Source of the DNA: Falciphora oryzae
Lineage: Eukaryota; Ascomycota; Sordariomycetes; Magnaporthales; Magnaporthaceae
Direction of reading: 5' to 3'
Assembly (NCBI GenBank): GCA_000733355.1
Contig: JNVV01000002.1
Coordinates: forward strand, 2,205,630-2,269,629
Length of the DNA: 64,000 nt
In this document: positions 10,723 to 22,547 of the stretch, piece after piece
How positions within the stretch are numbered: the first letter of the stretch is position 1
How the letters are laid out: each line of letters begins with the position of its first letter
Notes under the pieces: generated by a model
Databases searched by the model: none
What the model was told of the DNA's origin: nothing
Seen by the model: the letters and a program-made list of their open reading frames with translations, nothing else
Position numbers and translations under genes: made by a program

Positions 10723-13700
10723 TCATTGCCTCTTATCCTTCTTGTCCTTCTTCGCCTTCTTGTGCCTCTTCTCGCCAAACGCCTCCTCGTACACCTCGGT
10801 CGCCGTCTGCTGGCCGGCTTTCCGCTTTGCCTTGCTCGACTTGACGCTGACTGTGACTCCCGACGCCTCTCCGTTCTTGGCGCTGGACTTGGCAACGGTC
10901 TTTTCCGCCGCCTCCCATGCCGTCGCATCTCCCTCGATTTCGTACCTGCAAGAACGCTATCAGCAAATCCTGACCTTCCATGTCTAGACCGAAGTGATAG
11001 GTCGAGGAGGAGTATCCACTTACTGGTCAAGAGGCAGGGAGTCGATGAGCTCCTTCTGCTTGGCACGGTACTCCCTGAGCGCCTCATCGCCCCCCTCCTC
11101 CAGCTCCTCCTCCAGGCCCTTGTCCAGCGGGACATATTTCTGGTCAACCATCTCGTCGTCATGAGCACCCAGCGCGTTCTCTCGGCTGACACCAATCGAC
11201 GCTGGCTTGGGCATCTCCGCATCAATCGCCTGCGTGACCAAGGACTCGAAGTGCGTCGTGATCTTGCGCAGAATCTTGATGAACATGGCCAGCAGCTGCG
11301 ACGACGGCAGCGACAGCTCGGCAGAGACGGCATCGATGTCCTTGCGCTGCAGGCCGATGGCAAGAAGAATGGCCTGCTGGACCCCCGTCAGCTTGATGCT
11401 GGATTTGAGGCTGCCGGTGAAGTACATGGTAGCAAGGGCTGGCATGAGATCCAAGATCACATGGTAATCCAGCAGGTTCTTGGCATACGACTCCAGCCTC
11501 TTGTGGTCAAAGGGAGTCAGTATCCTGTCGAGCTCTGCCTTGGTTAGCGGGCTCGGCTGCGTCGATGGATCGAGGAGCGCCCCGCTGTTTGCTGACTCGT
11601 CAATGCTTAGCGAAAGCACAGATGGGAATTCCCGGAACTGGTACGAGAGAAGCGAGAGGAAGCGGCGGTGGAAATCGCTGGCGAAAGCACCCAGCCAGCT
11701 TTGGTCCTCGGTCGACTTCAGTGGCCGGAGCATGACACAGGTGTGCTCGCCCGTGAGATCGTTGGCGGTTTGTCTCTGTCGAATGGTGAGCATTCAGATC
11801 CGGGAACGGGTGGGAAAGGAGATAGAACGGCACGCAATGGTGCGGTCACTTACCAGGTAGACAGGAGCAAACGACGCGCGCTTCCAAAACTTGTGCAGCG
11901 GCTGTGTAAGTCCGTAGCTGACGCCGACGTAGTCAAGGCTGGGCGGCCGGCATTGGTTCAAGTAAGCAAACAGGGGTGGCATTTCGCTCATATCTCGCAC
12001 TTTGATGTTGTCGTCCAGCAGGCTACCCTCGGCCAGCTTTGACAGCTCAGAATCTGTGACTCTTGGCATGGACTTCTCGACAAAGTCCTCGACGTCTTCC
12101 GAGAGGCTGAGGAACTTGCCCTCGAAGAAATCGATAAGGAGCTCGAGTGCCCTCGTCCCATAGCCCATCGAGACGTAGTCTGGGTTGGTCGCTATGCGAA
12201 CAACGCGGGCGCCCGAGAGGGAAGCAAACTCTTCGTCCTGGAACTGCTGGCTGACCAGCCAGGGAATGAGATCTCCAGCTGCACGTTGGCCCCTGCTGAG
12301 GCTGTTGAGGATGCTCTGCCTGCTGATCCTGCCTTCGAGGGCGACCTGGATCACGCAGAGTGGTTCGGGTAGCGTCCCCTCGGTTGGGGGCGGCGTGAGA
12401 ACGAAGAGTTTGTGAGCCGGCGCGTCGCTCATCAGCTGCAGATCATCCGGCGTGTTCTTGTAGTGACTTGCAACGTAGAGAGCCACCACTTGTTGGAGGA
12501 ACCTCTCAGAGACAGGGTGGAAAGAGAAAAGAGTGTCGCGGTTCACTTGGAGGAGCTCGCATTTCGAGGGGTCCTGACGATTTCCTGCATTAGTTTGTGG
12601 CTTCTCAAAAAATGATGGTTCTCTTTGAAGACTGGCTTACCGGGCAGCCCTGCGTGTTAAGCTTGGACCGCGGGAGAGTAGCATCCAAACAAAGAAGAGT
12701 GTTTAGCCACTTCTCGACTGCGTCTCCCTGGCCGTAACGGATGGGCTCCGAAAGAGTGATTTCCTTGAGCGAGCGACCGCCTGATAGCCCGGTGTTCTTC
12801 TCAGCCTTCCCGCTGGATCGGTCGATCTCAACATCAGCACCCTTGTCGACTGCGCCAGCCCTAGACTGCTCCCTCAGCTGCTTGATCAGCTTGAGGGACA
12901 GCGACCTTCCCGTTCCCTCGTATCCATTGATGGTGGAGGCCATGAAGACAAGGTAAGGGCCCATCAGCTTCCGGACCAGGGGCAGGGGGATTGCAGCAGC
13001 CTCGTCGATGACGACCAGCTCAGCCTGCCCCAAAACATGCGCGTCTTGAGGGCGGATGTACTGGATGGTCTGGCGATGGTCCCTGTGGATGTTGACACGA
13101 ACGATGGCCTTGTTGAAGTCCGGGTTCGTGGATTGCATGATAGAGTAGTCGGCATGGTCCTTGTAGTCGAGGGCGTCCAGTCCCTTGAAGATGAACTCGA
13201 AGAGCGTCTTCAAATTTTCAGGAGATGGTGACGTGATAAAAATGTTGCTGTAACCGTAAGCAACGGCAGCAGCAATTGCGACACCCATGGCTGCGGACTT
13301 GCCGCGACCACGCGCTGCGGTCAAAGTGACCGTGTTGCGCAGCGTCTTCTCGGCAATGGCGTCCACAAAGGTGAGGAGGGCCTTGGCTTGGTCGTTGGTC
13401 TTCGCCAGCTGGACAAGCACGCCGACGGGCCGCGCATCGCGGAGAGAATCCTTGATTCCATCCAGCTCCTTCTGCGCAGGCGTCTTGTTTTCCTCCTCGT
13501 CGCGGTCCGGAGGAGGCAGCGGCTTCACTTTGTTGGCGCCCGAGATGGGGAGCACGTTGAGCTCGTCGTCAACCACCAGGCAGGACTCGCAGCTGCCCAG
13601 CGACAGGATAAAGCGCTCGTTGAACCGAGCCACAACGTCGTCGTAGGCCTCGGTGCGGTACCGGGAGTGGACGTCCATGGTCAAGGTATAGAGCTGCTTC

Positions 13701-14250
13701 AGGCTGCTCATGCCCTTCAGAAGCAAAACCACCAGGCCTCCGCCCTCGACCGTCTCGATGGTGCGCGCGAGGATGTTGGGCGTCACGCTCTCGAAGTCCT
13801 GCAAGATACACATGCCGTATGTGTTGCCCAGGATTTTCTCCGTCTCTTTGTAGAAGACATATCGGATGTTCTGGAGCGAGACGAAAAGCTCAAAGGCATC
13901 CTCCTGGTTCACCTCGCGGGTCCCGCGCTTGATCTCCTTCTTGATCTTGGCCTCTCGTTTCTTGCGATGACTGGTGAAGCCGAGGAGCTGCTTTTTGTAG
14001 GCCCAGACGACCGACTTGTTGTGTCGCACGTCTGAGCTGGCCATAATATGGTGCAGGTAGACAATTGCCTCCTTGGCATGGTCGCCGACGACGACGAAGA
14101 AGCTTCGTTTCCTCTCCTGGATGCCATTTTTGATGAGGGCCGAGATCCGCGAGTCTCTGTCGGTTTGCAGTAAACGTGGTTAGTAAGAGTCTTGTAGTAG
14201 ACGATTGAAGTGAAGGGAACAGGAGTATATTACAGTTGTTTGCGCGACAT
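10723..14250 (-). CDS. KRE33: RNA cytidine acetyltransferase (NAT10/Kre33)
   Basis: Five exons: 14250-14234, 14156-12641, 12573-11854, 11775-11024 and 10945-10723, giving 1075 aa (yeast Kre33 is about 1056). It makes N4-acetylcytidine in 18S rRNA and, with an adaptor, in tRNA, using acetyl-CoA and ATP in the nucleolus. The N-terminus reads MSRKQLDSRISALIKNGIQ once the 17-bp first exon is joined. A Walker A-like ARGRGKSA lies at about 286-293 and a DEAAAIP Walker B-like motif follows, both in the RecD-like helicase module. A GNAT module contains SMGYGTRALELL, and the C-terminus is Lys-rich (KRHKKAKKDKKDK). All donors are GTRAG(T/C)- or GTAATA-type and every join keeps phase. The first exon is assigned from frame and homology and is the least certain part. 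Confidence 0.93.
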
Positions 14251-15375
14251 GGTGGGCGTCGCTGTTCCGTCCGCAAAGTCTTAGACGTCTTGGGTCGGCG
14301 CAGCTCAACTTGCAACTGGCGCCGGCTTCCAATGTCGGAGCTGCGCATCGCGGAATTGGAAAGCCGCCAAAATTTTTGGCGGTGAGTGCTATTCTGCCAG
14401 TCCCCCACATTGTCCCGCCGTGGAACACGCCCCCTGCCGGTCTAGGTTCCCGGCGCAAAGCGCAGGTGGAGTCTGGGCTTTGACACATCTCGCCGGGCCG
14501 AGGCAACGGCTCAGACGGGGAGTCCAGTTATAGCTAGGGGCTTATAGCTTGAGATGGAATAGACTATGGTACCTATGTTGTAAGAGTGCGTGTATCTAGG
14601 GCATACCTAGAGCGCAAAGGATACTCGACTCGCAGGTTGTACCGAGTATATGGCTCCCGTGTGGTTCCCGATGGACATGGGGAGATGTCGGACCAGCAGC
14701 CGATTCATCAGGTGGGATGGAACTGCCGTCTCTTTTGGCTACAGGGAACTCAAACCTGTACGACAATGAACTCGAGCAGTTGACGAACTCAAGATCCGAG
14801 AGCTTGCTTCGTCGGTGCATAAGAGATCGATAGGGTCTGCTCACCTCGCCTCGGAAAGCGCGCCATCGCATTTTAGACGAATCAATTGGGTCTGCTGGTA
14901 TTGCAGCAACCCAATGCACTTCTGAGCCCGTGAGCTCACTCGCTGAAGCTTGGGTGCGTGCTCTGCCTGTGGTTGCATTGCCCCCTGAGCAGCTGCTAGG
15001 CAATTTCAATCCAACGGCTCACGAGACAAGCTGGACCTTGCGCGCTTCGTCCGCTCTCTTGGATTTAGGCGCCGACGCCGCTCGCTGACAGCTCGCCCAG
15101 ACTCAGCTGTATTGATTGTCTCCGGATTGATTTCCCTCGTATCAGACCCCTCACTAGACGAATACCCGCTCTCGTTTCGCAGACAGCTCAATTGCAGCAA
15201 GAGGATAATACGACTGCTAGTTAATTCTTCCATCTGCCATCAACCCAAGATGGTCTGAACGGCACTGCGTCATCTTTTGCATCGTGTCGCCGCCGAAACC
15301 CCCATTCATCAACCCACCTACCTCCGTCCTTGGAGACGAAGGCGACGACCACGGCGACCACGAAGAGACGCCAAA
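14251..15375. promoter_or_regulatory. Divergent promoter region of KRE33 (-) and the LCHN-like gene (+)
   Basis: 1.1 kb with no supported gene. Short frames are scattered on both strands. No TATA or named operator stands out. Confidence 0.4.
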
Positions 15376-17667
15376 ATGCCGACGCGACCGGCGCTGGCCG
15401 TCAGCCCCCCGGCCTTGAGCGTCCTGCCGGATCTGCCACCCGTTTCGGCCCTGTTCCTAATCGAGTTCGATGTCAAGGCCGGCTACACCGTCACCTGGAA
15501 GCAGGCCGTCGCCGGCCTGGAGCTGGAGGGCGTGGTCGAGTACAAGAGCCTGCCGTCGGGCTTGCACACAGTGTCTGAGGACCTGATCTACTTCATCCAC
15601 GAGGGAGGCTACGCCGGCCTGAGCGCATTCGTCAATGCGCCCACCGAAGAGGAGGGCGCCCGCCACGCCCGCATGATCGCAGTCGGCGTCCTGGTCCCTC
15701 TCAGCTACGGCCGCCTCGGCCGCTCGTGGAGGCATGCTGAGGGACTCCGGGAGATGGCCGAGTATGTTTCAGGAGATGGCTTAGGTTGAGCCCCGGAGGG
15801 CAAGGCGTGAAAATGGTTGCTGACTCTATGGATTCCATCTGCCTAGGAAACTGGCTGCGGACCCCAAGGACACGAGCATGCTGGAGCGATACTGGACGGC
15901 GAATAAGGCGCCTGATGCGACGGCCAACATCGAGCCTCTGCGGGACTCCCCGCTCAGCTCACCATCCGTCAACTTCGCGACCGTCGCGGGCAAGGGCCAC
16001 TCTAGGAAACGGTCAGCCTCTGATGGGAACGCGCTGATAGCACCAGGCCACAGACTCTCACCATTCCACCCGGCTTGGAGCCTAACCGCCCTGCTCGACA
16101 CCTTCGGCCCCTTGATATTCCCGATACATCGCGCCGCCCTGCTGCGGAAGCGCATTCTGATATCAACCCACGCGCCAGTTCATCAAGTTTGCGACTATGG
16201 TCAGTGCGATATGCGACAGACTCGGGCCACCCTAGGCAAGAGAGGCGCACAGGAAAACTAACGATATCCATTCTCTGCACAGTCTACGACATTTCCGTTT
16301 TGTCTAATATACCACTCTCACTCTTCGAGATGCTCGGCCCGGCAGCGCCATCGCAGCGCCTGCGCCCCCTCTTCACCATCGGCGTGCACGATATCCCGTT
16401 CCTGATCGAGGACCAAGCGGCGACAGCCGCGGCCGCAGCAGCCAGGAAGCGCCGTGCCAGCCCCACGACCCCGGTCATCAGCGCTGACGACGCGGGCGCG
16501 GCCGGCAGCGGCTGGGTCGCCTGCACCACCGACAGCATCCTCGCCATGAAGAACGACCTCTGGGACGTGCTCATCACCATGCCGCCGCCGCATTCTCCAG
16601 CCGCCAAGGAGCGCGTCTGGCCGACCGTCGAGCTTCCGGGTGGCGTCCAAGTCCGCGCGACGCAACGAGACCTGCGCCGCTTCCGCAACCTCCGCGCTGG
16701 CCTAGCGTGGCTCGCCCCCAAGCCCGGGGGCGCCTTCTCAGATAGCCCTCGGTCTGAGGCGGCGGCGGCGACCTCCGAGGGCAGTGCACGGCCCGTGACT
16801 CCGCGGAGGCCTGGCACTTCGTCTGGATGGTCGGCCGCCGTCGGCTCCCAGCATCTAAGCAGCAGCTACGGTGATGCGCTCCTCGCTGATGCAGCTGAGA
16901 AGGTTGTGGAGCCGACGACCTGGGCGGCGCTTGCGTATAGCGGGTTCATGTGGTGGGCCAGCGCGGGCGAGCAGCGACGATCCGAGGAGACGGAAGAGGC
17001 GGCGAGTGATGCTGGGCTCCTCACGGACCTGGCCGCGCCCGCCTCGTTATCGCCCAGTCAGCGACGCGGTAGCGGAGTGAGCGGCACTTCCGGACCGCTG
17101 GCCAAGGCCGGCGCCGGTGGTCAGGGGCTCGGTATGGCGGATTCGGTCATGTCGCTACCCGTGCGCCGGACCGCGGGTGGCCGAGCGGTCAGCGGCGCCA
17201 GCGACGCTCCCGGCGGAGAGGCTATGCAGCAGCCGCAGGAGGGCGAGGCAGCGAACAGTGATGAGGAGCGCGCCAGAGCCGAGCTCGCCATTATTGCCTA
17301 CTTCCGGCGGCTGACCACCCAGATCATTGCCGTGGTGGCAGACATCGTGGAGAGCGGAGAGGACGATGACGACGATGAAGAGGACGATCGGGACGAGGAC
17401 CTGACGATGGCCTCGGCGGGCGACTCGGAGACGGAGGATACAGGACTCCTGCGCCGCGGCGAGGGTACCGGCAGCGGTATGGATGATAGAGGCGATGGCC
17501 TTGACGGCTCGGTGAGCATTGACAGCGATGCGCTCACCCGGATGGGCCTGGACGTATGGAGCGACGGCGACGTGGCCTTCGTCAGGGAGGTCACGGCGCT
17601 ATACTTCTCGCGTCGGGCCAAGGTGGAATCCAAGTGCGTCGAGGTCTGCGGGCTGCGTGTCTGCTGA
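15376..17667 (+). CDS. LCHN/DENND11-like DENN-family protein
   Basis: Three exons: 15376-15761, 15847-16199 and 16283-17667. The introns are 85 and 83 bp (GTATGT and GTCAGT donors); the protein is 707 aa. The N-terminus PDLPPVSALFLIEFDVKAG and the blocks ELEGVVEYKSLPSGLH and GVLVPLSYGRLGRSWRH are, to my knowledge, typical of fungal LCHN/DUF4484 proteins, which are distant DENN-domain relatives of Avl9-type trafficking factors. The middle exon supplies an IPIHRAALLRKRILI-like stretch (as FPIHRAALLRKRILI) characteristic of DENN cores. The last exon adds Ala/Ser-rich linkers, an acidic Asp/Glu run at about 423-437, and a final conserved segment (LGLDVWSDGDVAFVREV at about 680-696). A role in vesicle traffic or Rab regulation is inference. 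No membrane segment is seen. Confidence 0.8.
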
Positions 17668-18337
17668 CGGAGTTAATTACCTGGCCCCTACCTCTATCTA
17701 CGTACGTCGATGCGTAGGGACGCGGCGAAGGTGGCACCGGAAAAAGGCATCGGGAGCCAGGGAGCGTTCAGATGGCATGGCCGGCATGGGTATGGATGTT
17801 GTTATTTGGCTTTGTCTGTATAAATAAGAGTCGTCTAATATGTGTAGGTAGCATGCCGGCCATGAGATCCGACCACTATGGGTTGGCTCTTACTCAAGGA
17901 AGGGAAAGGGCTGGTTGGTTTTGTCAGGTTTGAAGAGAGGGATACAAGCGAGCACGTCTAGCAGAATGAAAGCGAATAATGTACCTATGTACATGTGAAT
18001 CTATGAATGGTGTTTCAGCCTCGGAGATGCCGCCATTGGTTGCTGCGAAGACTGCCTGGTTTTCGAGGTGCCTCGATCCAGCAAACCTTTTTTTTGGGCG
18101 TGGCTGGTGCCCAATGGCGGAACAGACGCCAGCTACAGCTGCCAAAATCATAGAGCTGTTCACACTAATCTCAGCTCCCCAGGCTCTGATATTCGCGGCC
18201 TTCTGTCACCTCAGACCCGCACCACCAACAATGAGCCATCAGGCAGTGCAACTGAGCTGCCAGTCTATTGTCACGACGGAGAATTTCGGCAATCAACCAG
18301 AGAAGTAGGATAGCCTGCATTCTGAACATACTGCAAC
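17668..18337. other. Intergenic spacer
   Basis: 670 bp between two same-strand genes. It holds a 13-bp perfect inverted repeat (listed next) in the probable 3' UTR/termination region, then the promoter of the membrane-protein gene. No coding sequence is supported. Confidence 0.45.
17776..17864. repeat. Perfect 13-bp inverted repeat downstream of the LCHN-like gene
   Basis: CATGGCCGGCATG at 17776-17788 and its exact reverse complement CATGCCGGCCATG at 17852-17864, with a 63-bp AT-richer loop. It lies 109 bp after the stop codon, so it could form a stem in the 3' UTR. Function unknown. Confidence 0.6.
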
Positions 18338-20066
18338 ATGGCGCCGGTGGCCGTCGACCATGAGCCTAGGTGAAACCTCTCCTACTCCACCCTCACTCGG
18401 AGTCGTTAACGTCATGGGCACAGAGGCATGAGGTTCGCGACAAGCACCCAACCGCTGACTGAACGACTCCCCGCGCAGATACCTGCCAGTCGCGGTTGTA
18501 GCATCGCACCTGATCTCGGTCTTGTCGCTGATCGCGATCGTCTGTCACGGCCTGTACCGCTCCTACTGGGGCCTGACGCCGTCGCAAGGCGCCCGCCCGC
18601 GCCAGGCCCGCCGTTCCAAGCTGGTTCCTGTTTTCGCCGCGCTGGCGGCCCTGAGCTTGTCCCTAGCCACAAAGTCCGCTGCTGACTATGCCGCGCTCTC
18701 GTACCGGGTCTGGGCCGACGAGCGCGGTTTCGAGTCGGATGGCTGGTGAGCCCCGTCTTTCGGCGCTGCCTAGCGCAGTCGTTCCTCTTTCCTCTACCCC
18801 TCCTAACATGACGGTACTTCCCGCCTTTTACGTAGGTTCCCCTACTTGACCGGAGGAAATGTGGTCAGATGGCTCAGCGATACGCCCATTTACCGTGACG
18901 CCCGCGAGATCGTGGCCGAGGAGGCCCGCCGGCTCTTTTGGGGCCAGCAGGCCGACCTCGGCATGGTCACATGGTCCCTCCTCCTGTCTATCGAGGGCCG
19001 CCGCCGCCGCATCCCTTACACCTGGGCTTACTCCTGTCTGGCGCAGCTGGTCAACTTGTCCTTTGCGCAGAATCTGTTCTACGTCGCCCTTCTCCTCACC
19101 CCGACCCCCCTCCCTCGAGATCCGCGCAGTGAGGGGCCCGCCTGGCTGACCCGGGTGCTGGATCGTGTGTTTCCACCCAAGCCTGACAACTGGTTTCCAT
19201 ACCCAGTAGTTGGCGCTGCCGTGCTTTATCTGGGATGTGCCGTACTGGCGCTGCTCCCCGAGATCGCCGGAAACACCACTTCCTCTTCCTGGACGACGCT
19301 GGTCCTGCGCGCCACGAGCTTGGTGCTGCTCGCCATCCCGACGGTGGTCCCCCGGTCATGGGGCGCCGTATACCCCTCCCCGCACGACGCGCACGACACG
19401 CACACCAAGGCGTTCCGCACATTCTCGCTGGCCACATTCGTCATGTGCGCCCTTACGACCGGTTACGCTCTGGCGTATAACGCGCCCGATTCGCACTACC
19501 ACCGACACAGCATAAGGATGCCGCTCGACACGGCCAAGCGGACCGAGTGGGAGCGCGCGTCGACGGCTGTGGCCAAGGTGCTCGGCTCGACGGCCGACCA
19601 CCCCGTCGTGGCCGCCGTCGGCCGCGACGTGCTCCTCTCGGCCCTCTCCCTGGGACTCTGGGCCGCCGTGCGCGCCATGGACTCGCGGCAGATCATCCAC
19701 GCGGCGTGGCCATTTGCCGCGGCTCCCGGCTGCGGCAGCAAATCGATGGCCGACGACATCGCAGACACTGCCCATTCTGTTGTTGCGACGGCCGTTGATG
19801 AAAAGAGTGCGGAGTCACCGGCGCCTGTACCCCGTCGCCGTGGAAGGCCGCGTAAGATCAAGCAAGACCAGGCTTTGGAGGAGACCACTGGCAAGGCAGC
19901 TTACAAGCCGAGTGCCGAGGAGGTTCCGACTATGGTGGAGGGTGACGTGCTCCCGGATGAGGATATTGATTGGGAGGCAGCAGCCCTGACATGGGTCATC
20001 ACAATCGTTGGAGGCCTTGGATGTGGGAGCGCAGGAGTCTTTGGCGGAGAGTGCATTTCTCGGTGA
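18338..20066 (+). CDS. Polytopic membrane protein of unknown function with a GRP (AT-hook-like) motif
   Basis: Three exons: 18338-18369, 18479-18745 and 18836-20066, giving 509 aa. Joins restore RYLPVAVV and GWFPYLTGG in frame. Hydrophobic stretches suitable for membrane spans occur at about 12-37 (LPVAVVASHLISVLSLIAIV), near 62-75, and in exon 3 at WAYSCLAQLVNL, PVVGAAVLYLGCAVLALL, SLVLLAIPTVV, FSLATFVMCALTTGYALAY, LLSALSLGLWAAV and finally ALTWVITIVGGLGCGSAG. Between the last two lies a charged loop with RRRGRPRKIK, which resembles an AT-hook core but is probably just a basic loop. I do not recognise a named family. The 32-bp first exon is inferred from the only nearby in-phase ATG. Confidence 0.75.
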
Positions 20067-21371
20067 AGACGGGGCCAGTCATGGCGCCTCAGTGACAAAT
20101 CTGGTAGCTGACGGTGGTTTCCCTGCGTTTGATTCGATAGGACACACATAAGCCTTAACACAGGCTGAAGACTGGAGGGGACACGAAGCCTCGGATTATG
20201 CCGCGGAACTAAATTCCGGTTCTAGTTAGTTCGCGTGGGAAAGACGGGCTCATCTTTGGCGTCATCTTTGGTGTCGCCAACTGCGATATTATGGAGAACC
20301 GAGTAATCTCAAATCTCTCAGCCCTCTGTTTCCGGGCCCCCGCGAAATAGACTTAAGGTTAGCATAGAGGCCGGTAGCCTCGATCTGCCGTGTACATCGT
20401 ATCATGGCTTGAGCAAACGGCAACTCTAGGGTATCGGGATCCAGCCCCAGGGCGCCAGGGTTTCTCCAGCTTTTTCCCGCCCGAGTGCGCGCCGGCACAT
20501 GGCATGACATGACATCCACGTGTGGTGGCTGCTGCTGCGTGAAGGAGGCGCAGGCCGGTTTCTAGGACGAGGCGGCCAGAACGGGCGATCCGAGCTAGCC
20601 AAGAAAAAAGAAGCAGGGCGGCGGCCAGCGACGGGCTTTTCTCACTTTCCCCAGCAGGCCGGACGGCGGCGCCGGGGCAGAGGAACCAACCAAGCAGCAA
20701 GACAAGAAACAAAAAAGGAGTGGTGTCCAAAGGACCAAGTTTTTCTCATGTCAGCAAGCACCGACTGGCCAATGGCAAGACGCCGCTCCGGCCGAAAGCT
20801 CCAGTTTCTGTTTTTTTTTTCGCCCCTTTTATCCCGCTAGCCCGTCCCACCCTGCCGAAAAGCTGCTACGCTGAACGGAATTGGGCGGAAAAGCTCGGGG
20901 TGGTGGGCGGCCACACACACACACACAACGCGCCATTTGCTCAGCTTGACTCCTGGGCCCAGAACGAAGCAAAGAGGCGGACTTCACCCGGACGAACGCT
21001 TCCTATTCGAATCGACGCCCCTTGCCTTTGGGGTGTGTGGGGCTCTGGGGGAATGGGGAGCAGCAGCGCCGATCTCTGGCATGTTGCCCGCGTCTGAACC
21101 GGCCTCGGGGTCTCCCGGTATTAGTATAGATGGTGGCCGAAAAAGAAGATCTGGGGAATGTCTGGACTCGTTCGTTTCTCGTTGTGATCTTCCTTGTATA
21201 AGGCCACAGACAGCAACACCCATCTGGTGATATTTCTCGACTAGGTTGTCAAGTCAGTCTCACGAAGACGCTTCGCATATACATACCTCTATATAACACC
21301 GGGCTTTACCTACCTTGGTAGTCCCTTCCATACAACCATCGCCTAGATATCCTCAACTATCCACCTTCACA
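20067..21371. other. Intergenic region and promoter of the polyQ protein gene
   Basis: No supported gene in 1.3 kb. A (CA)n tract lies at about 20912-20928. A TATATAA element at 21290-21296, 76-82 bp before the next ATG, is a plausible TATA box for the polyQ gene. Confidence 0.45.
21290..21296 (+). promoter_or_regulatory. Putative TATA box
   Basis: TATATAA, 76 bp from its last base to the ATG at 21372. The leader that follows is pyrimidine/CA-rich without an upstream ATG, consistent with a short 5' UTR. Confidence 0.45.
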
Positions 21372-21561
21372 ATGGCGATCCGGGACCGCTGGAACCGCAT
21401 ACGCTCAGCGGCAACCACATCCGCCACCTGCACATCGCCCTCAGCATCCCCTATCGCGTCGCCGGGCGTGTGGGGGACCATCACAGGCTTCAACTGGTCG
21501 TCGAGAAACACTACAAGCGGCTCAAGCACAAGCACCAGCAACACCGATCACCACCACCCGC

Positions 21562-21611
<50 letters not shown>

Positions 21612-21881
21612 CCACAGATGCCACCGCAACAGCAACAACCGCCACAGGCAAAAATAACATTCACACTCCCCGTCCGGCCGTCGCTGAAGCTACCGAAGGT
21701 GCGGCGGTCCAAGATGCACCCGTCGGAGCGGCCGCTGACGGCGGAGAACCTGGCCTACCAGGAGGTGTTTGCCAACTATACCCTGAAGTTTGGCAGCACG
21801 TCGAGCAGCCGCTGCTCCTTGGACGGCGAGGTCAGCCCTTGCAGCTCGAGGCGGGGGAGCCTCGATGTTCCGCCCGTTTGA
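21372..21881 (+). CDS. Small Ser/Thr/Gln-rich protein with a polyglutamine tract
   Basis: Single exon, 169 aa, starting MAIRDRWNRIRSAATT. The middle holds an uninterrupted run of 17 Gln encoded almost purely by CAA (21561-21612), flanked by HHHP and PQMPPQQQQPP. The C-terminal part (SKMHPSERPLTAENLAYQ, then EVFANYTLKFG at about 130-150) looks like a conserved short motif seen in many small fungal proteins of unknown role, and the tail is Ser-rich. No signal peptide or membrane segment. The pure CAA repeat probably varies in length between strains. Overlapping frames reading poly-Thr or poly-Asn through the same repeat were judged shadows. Confidence 0.7.
21561..21612. repeat. (CAA)n trinucleotide microsatellite inside the polyQ gene
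   Basis: About 17 perfect CAA units with no synonymous CAG interruptions, which favours slippage. Confidence 0.9.
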
Positions 21882-22162
21882 ATATGAAACATAACAAACA
21901 AAAGGGTTGGGGGAACCATTGTCTTTTTTTCATTTCATGCCGAGACAAACGAGCGTGTCTGGATAATAATTTGGGGTGAAAAGGACAGGGAAACCGTCCT
22001 CGTCTCCTGTTTTTGGATCATGGGAATGGAGTTGGTTTTGGGGTTCTTTTCTGGGATAGATAAAACTCCATTTTGGAGCACCGAAACCTGTTTACGAGCA
22101 CTCAGTCGCTCATTGGCCATTTAATAATGTTCTTGTACAGACTGCGGCCAAGATAACAGTTA

Positions 22163-22257
22163 CTTGTGCGGACTAAAAGCGTCTCGCACGAATCGGCCCT
22201 CCGGGGATTAGTGCGGCACGGCAACTTGTCGTTTTCCCCGCAACTTGTCGTTTTTTT
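22163..22257 (+). repeat. Left terminal inverted repeat of the MITE-like element
   Basis: 95 bp identical to the reverse complement of 22548-22642. It carries two direct copies of CAACTTGTCGTTTT about 19 bp apart. Confidence 0.92.
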
Positions 22258-22547
22258 GGGACATACTTCCCCATACAAATTAGCAGTGATTCAATGTTCC
22301 CTCGCATCAGCACGTGCCACGCCCAGTCCGCATCTATCCGCGGGCAACGAGCCCTGTCTGAGGCACAACCAAAGCCAGGCGTGCACTTACAAGCCGGCGT
22401 GCTTGCGCAAATCGTGTTATTTTGCTGGCTGTATTTTACTAAATTAATTGCTGCTATTTGTAATAAGATAGACCTGGTTGGGCGGGTTGCACGCTAATGC
22501 GAGGGTACATTGATTCACGGCTAATTTTGTATAGGAAGGTATATCCT

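Noticed and set aside
21470..21979. 169-codon frame reading poly-Thr through the CAA repeat
   Set aside because: Wrong frame for the upstream TATA/ATG arrangement and lacking the conserved C-terminal motif.
22166..22447. 93-codon frame starting in the left arm of the inverted-repeat element, and its mirror on the minus strand
   Set aside because: The identical peptide at both ends is a by-product of the inverted repeat; no transposase motif.
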